Shown here: positions 61,452 to 64,000 of the stretch, one piece after another | How positions within the stretch are numbered: the stretch's first letter is position 1 | Layout: every line of letters starts with the position of its first letter | The notes under the pieces: generated by a model | What the model was told of the DNA's origin: nothing | The model's input: the letters and a program-made list of their open reading frames with translations, nothing else | The model's database searches: none | Made by a program: the position numbers and the translations under genes | Source of the DNA: G963676095 sp963676095 | GTDB taxonomy: Bacteria > Bacteroidota > Bacteroidia > Bacteroidales > Prolixibacteraceae | Direction of reading: 5' to 3' | DNA length: 64,000 nucleotides | Assembly (NCBI GenBank): GCA_963676095.1 | Contig: OY781040.1 | Location: forward strand, 3,224,001 to 3,288,000

Positions 61452-62186
61452 ATGGAAAATTCAATGAATGATATTTTTAAGAAGATCGGCACAACTCAAA
61501 CATTAAGCCAAAAGATCGAACGTAATATTGAACGGGCCATTAGGGAAAAAAAGCTGCCCATAGGTTCGAAACTACCTTCAGAAAGAGAGCTTTGCGAAAT
61601 GTTTGCCGTTAGCCGGACCGCCCTTCGTGAGGCTTTGCGACGGCTTAGTGCCCGTGGCCTCATCCAGATCAAAAAGGGAAGCGGTATGGTTGTGACCAAA
61701 ATCGATATGAAAGATGCCATCGATTCGCTAAACCTGTATTATGACTTAAAGTTTGATGTGAACCTGATCAGTCAGATCATCGAACTACGCCTTGCATTTG
61801 AACCGGAGATTGCCAAAATGGCTGCCCAAAACCGTACAGAAGAAGATCTGAAAGGGTTGGATGCGAACCTGGTTGAATTTGCCAAGTGTGACCCTGATAA
61901 TACCCAGCTGGAGTCGGATATAGACAACCGCTTTCACCTGAACGTGGCGCGTGCTACCGGTAACCCGTTTGTGATTGTCACCATGGAACCGGTCCATAAC
62001 CTGTTGCCCAGGATGAGGAATTATATTTATGCCAATATAGAAGGGGAGAAGGAAATCACCCTTGGTTATCATAAAGAAATTGTCAATGCCATCCGCGAAA
62101 AAGATGTGGAACGCGCCTATGAAAAAATGCTGGCCCATCTCGACCGGAATATGCAGGTTTATAACAAGTTCCTGAAAAACACCTGA
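61452..62186 (+). CDS. FadR-subfamily GntR transcription regulator
   Basis: I choose the ATG at 61452 ('MENSMNDIFKKIGTTQTLSQ'); the frame extends to a TTG at 61413. The 244-residue protein has an N-terminal winged helix-turn-helix ('KLPIGSKLPSERELCEMFAV' and 'SRTALREALRRLSARGLIQI') and a C-terminal FCD helical domain with metal-binding residues in 'DIDNRFHLNVARATGNPF' and 'YHKEIVNAIREKDVERAYEK'. FadR/FCD regulators respond to small organic acids or sugar acids. There is no adjacent catabolic operon in view, so the target is not apparent. Confidence 0.92.
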   Translation: MENSMNDIFKKIGTTQTLSQKIERNIERAIREKKLPIGSKLPSERELCEMFAVSRTALREALRRLSARGLIQIKKGSGMVVTKIDMKDAIDSLNLYYDLKFDVNLISQIIELRLAFEPEIAKMAAQNRTEEDLKGLDANLVEFAKCDPDNTQLESDIDNRFHLNVARATGNPFVIVTMEPVHNLLPRMRNYIYANIEGEKEITLGYHKEIVNAIREKDVERAYEKMLAHLDRNMQVYNKFLKNT

Positions 62187-62559
62187 CGCGAAACTGAACG
62201 CGAAGACGGGACTGAACGCAAAGACGCGAAGAGTAGTTTCTTTTGTTAATATGGTTAACAATGTTACTATTGTTATTCTGGTTTCTATTATTGAGCGGAC
62301 TTAATTATTTTAATCCGTGTTCATCGGTGCTATCTGTGGTGAAAACTGAACACAAAGTAATTTCTGTTGTTTGAAGTTGCGCCGTTTGAAAGTTTGATAC
62401 TTCGTTGTTTAAGTGTTATTTCTGCTGTTGGCCGGTTCTGCCCTTTCCTTCAACAGCGAAGCGTCAAACAATCAAATCGGTCAAACACTTAGGTTAGGGG
62501 CAACGCCCCTAAATTTTATTACAGGGTGGTGCGGATTTGAATCCGCACCTGTAAGATAT
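62187..62559. repeat. Intergenic region rich in repeat-like and palindromic sequence
   Basis: Between the convergent FadR and OmpA genes lie three kinds of element. First, near-repeats of GAACGCGAAGACG type at 62187-62231. Second, a stretch 'TCCGTGTTCATCGGTGCTAT' (about 62312-62331) of the kind dispersed in many bacterial genomes. Third, two perfect hairpins: TTAGGGGC/GCCCCTAA (62494-62501 and 62505-62512) and GGTGCGGATT/AATCCGCACC (62528-62537 and 62540-62549). I recall the last type as common between Bacteroidota genes. The hairpins may also terminate both genes. Confidence 0.65.
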
Positions 62560-63237
62560 TTAGTTGCTGCTTCCGGCCTCCCGTTGGGCATCGTTGATCA
62601 TTTTGTCATTGGCTGTAATGACAAATTCAACCCTGCGGTTTTGTGCCCGTCCTACTTCTGTTGAATTGTCATATTTAGGGCTTAACTCGCCATAGCCTTT
62701 CGCCGTGATGCGGTTACCGCTAATCCCTTTCTGCAGCAGGTAGCCCGAAACTGACCCGGCCCGTTGTTCCGAAAGTCTTTGATTGTATTCTTCAGTCCCG
62801 GTGCTGTCGGTATGCCCCTGCACTTCAATATTCGTATCCGGGTAATTGTTCAGCACGACCACCAGCTTGTCAAGGTTGGTTTTTGCCTCCGGGGTCAGAC
62901 TGAAACTGTTCAGGGCAAACAAAATACTGCTGTCGAACTCGACACTGATGCCTTCACCTACGCGTTCAACTTTTGCATCAGGAACCGATTGCTGAATGGC
63001 TTCAGCCTGTTTATCCATTTTCCTTCCAATAATGGTACCGGCTGTACCACCTACAGCAGCACCCAAAACCGTTCCCAAAGCGGTATTTCCGGTTGCCTTG
63101 CCAATTGCGGCGCCAAGCACCCCACCACCGGCAACACCTATAAGGCCACCCTTTTGGGTGTTGTTCATCGTTGCACAACTGCTAAACAGCAGCGTTATAG
63201 CCATCAGGCCGCTTGCTAAAGAAATTTTTGTTTTCAT
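62560..63237 (-). CDS. OmpA-family lipoprotein with glycine-zipper region (YiaD-like)
   Basis: The ATG at 63237 gives a signal with lipobox 'LLFSSC' (lipidated Cys at about residue 21) and a 225-residue protein. A glycine-zipper segment (about 30-70, 'GVAGGGVLGAAIGKATGN' and 'GTVLGAAVGGTAGTIIG') is followed by the OmpA domain (about 95-215, 'FDSSILFALNSFSLTPEAKT', 'VQGHTDSTGTEEYNQRLSEQ', 'NRRVEFVITA'). The architecture matches YiaD-like proteins that span or insert in the outer membrane and bind murein. It is the second OmpA lipoprotein in the window and unlike the coiled-coil one at 49696. Confidence 0.93.
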   Translation of the reverse strand: MKTKISLASGLMAITLLFSSCATMNNTQKGGLIGVAGGGVLGAAIGKATGNTALGTVLGAAVGGTAGTIIGRKMDKQAEAIQQSVPDAKVERVGEGISVEFDSSILFALNSFSLTPEAKTNLDKLVVVLNNYPDTNIEVQGHTDSTGTEEYNQRLSEQRAGSVSGYLLQKGISGNRITAKGYGELSPKYDNSTEVGRAQNRRVEFVITANDKMINDAQREAGSSN

Positions 63238-63486
63238 TTGGTCTTTCAATTAAGTTGTATTTCTGTCATATTTGTCTGTTCTCTAAAAAATGCATGATCT
63301 ATGTAATAGGTAAAAAAATCAACTGCTGAAAAATTAGTTTCCAAATAAACAACATCCTTAACCGGAAGTTCAGTTTTCAGAATAGGGTTCCTTTCTGGCG
63401 ATAAAATACAGCAAATGTTGTTCCGAAGAATACTCCTCAGTCTAAAGACTCTTGATTTCTGTCCGTCCGGTCTGAGTTGTCAGTTC

Positions 63487-64000
63487 CTACTTTCGGAATG
63501 AGAAGGTTGTTGTTCCAATATTATTCCCGTCGGTAAAGATATCGATCGAGTATTCGCCTTGCATAAACGGGGCTTCACCCTGGTTGTCCCAAAAAATATT
63601 GACAGGAAGCTCATTCCCTTCATAAGTTACTTCACGCATAACCGAGAATGGAATTTTAAGGTCCTCAAACTGGAACAGGTCATTCTTCGATTTTACCATC
63701 AGGATCTGGTCCGGACGTAGAATACGAACATAAATATTTTTATTGCCCCGTTTTGCAGTAACGTTCTTGCTCAGCGTAAAGCTGATTTGAAGCTTTTCTG
63801 CCTTGGAACAGTTGTTTACCTCGTTTCCTTTCTTGTTAATACCTGTAACAGTCAGGTTCATCGCTTCAAGCATGGCCGCCTTTTCAACTTTTTGAGAAAG
63901 TTGTTCCTTTTCTTTCTGGAGGGCTTTATTTCGTGACTCAACCTCTATATAATCCTGCTTGACCTGTTTGTTTTCCTCCATCAGTATTTTGTTTCGCCGG
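63487..64000 (-). CDS. Coiled-coil protein with C-terminal beta domain, N-terminus outside the window
   Basis: The frame is open to the last base of the window, so the ATG at 63981 may be internal. The visible part starts with a coiled coil ('YIEVESRNKALQKEKEQLSQ') and then a beta-rich domain of about 125 residues ('KLQISFTLSKNVTAKRGNKN', 'IYVRILRPDQIL', 'MQGEYSIDIFTDGNNIGTTT'). I recognise no named family; similar endings are seen in Bacteroidota proteins with an N-terminal membrane helix and coiled coil. The 3' end is about 250 bases from the OmpA gene. Confidence 0.7.
   Translation of the reverse strand, partial: RRNKILMEENKQVKQDYIEVESRNKALQKEKEQLSQKVEKAAMLEAMNLTVTGINKKGNEVNNCSKAEKLQISFTLSKNVTAKRGNKNIYVRILRPDQILMVKSKNDLFQFEDLKIPFSVMREVTYEGNELPVNIFWDNQGEAPFMQGEYSIDIFTDGNNIGTTTFSFRK

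Noticed and set aside
62413..62664. Plus-strand open frame of 83 codons with a hydrophobic start
   Set aside because: It translates the palindromic repeats and then the antisense of the OmpA gene, so it is not a real secreted protein.
1..64000. CRISPR arrays, tRNA or rRNA genes, prophage or intact insertion sequences
   Set aside because: No regularly spaced repeats, cloverleaf or rRNA-like sequence, phage structural genes or transposase frames were seen on either strand.

Overview
The window looks like chromosome from a member of the Bacteroidota, probably a Bacteroidales/Marinilabiliales-type lineage able to respire oxygen. The signs are two SusC/SusD outer-membrane import pairs, an ECF sigma/FecR/STN-SusC signalling cassette, LytS/LytTR two-component genes, DUF4251 and DUF3108 proteins, several Cys lipoproteins, TAnnTTTG-type promoter boxes and few strong ribosome binding sites. 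The assignment rests on gene content only. I saw no rRNA, tRNA, CRISPR, prophage or intact insertion sequence.

Layout. 1-1619: end of a beta-propeller protein and a DUF6624 protein. 1719-5390 (minus): ethanolamine permease, eutB and eutC, with no microcompartment genes. 6382-13697: a SusC/SusD pair followed by an NlpC/P60 endopeptidase with SH3-like region and a dipeptide (L-Ala-D/L-Glu type) epimerase, which together suggest use of cell-wall peptides. 13979-20252: a respiratory cluster with caa3-type oxidase subunits II, I and III, a CtaG-like protein, a small membrane subunit, a Rieske protein and a cytochrome b fused to cytochrome c. 20330-22738 (minus): a secreted protein with a Q/N/K-rich tail, an AlkD-like protein and a small secreted protein. 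23101-26058: ECF sigma factor, zinc-finger anti-sigma factor with a HEAT-like tail, and two related DUF4097-like exported proteins. 26403-29988: two envelope proteins and a LytTR regulator with its LytS kinase.

30201-32207 is a decayed stretch: the start of an RND-type membrane fusion protein joined out of frame to the end of an FAD-dependent oxidoreductase, then a truncated metallophosphoesterase. An intact GH20 hexosaminidase follows (32248-33855). 34124-41263 is a complete sigma/FecR/SusC(STN)/SusD cassette. 41467-44366 encodes a CbiM/CbiN-like/CbiQ/CbiO cobalt (or nickel) ECF importer, which could supply cobalt for the B12 cofactor that EutBC needs. 44377-47360 holds a quinone oxidoreductase, a phosphoglycolate phosphatase-like HAD enzyme and a TonB-receptor remnant. 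47599-57095 holds housekeeping and envelope genes: DUF4251, DEAD-box helicase, OmpA lipoprotein, a single-domain GT5 protein, glmS, an Ig-like lipoprotein and a DUF3108 protein. 57144-64000 holds an aldo-keto reductase, lipoate ligase, dtd, a MazG-like pyrophosphohydrolase, deoC, a FadR-type regulator, an OmpA lipoprotein with glycine-zipper region, and a partial coiled-coil protein cut by the window edge.

The most interesting items are the SusCD/P60/epimerase locus, the b-c plus caa3 respiratory cluster with covalently tethered cytochrome c domains, the sigma factor preceded by a six-codon ORF that ends exactly at its GTG start, the sigma/HEAT anti-sigma/twin DUF4097 set, and the deletion scar beside the LytS/LytTR pair. 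All functional calls are from reading the sequence; no database search was run.
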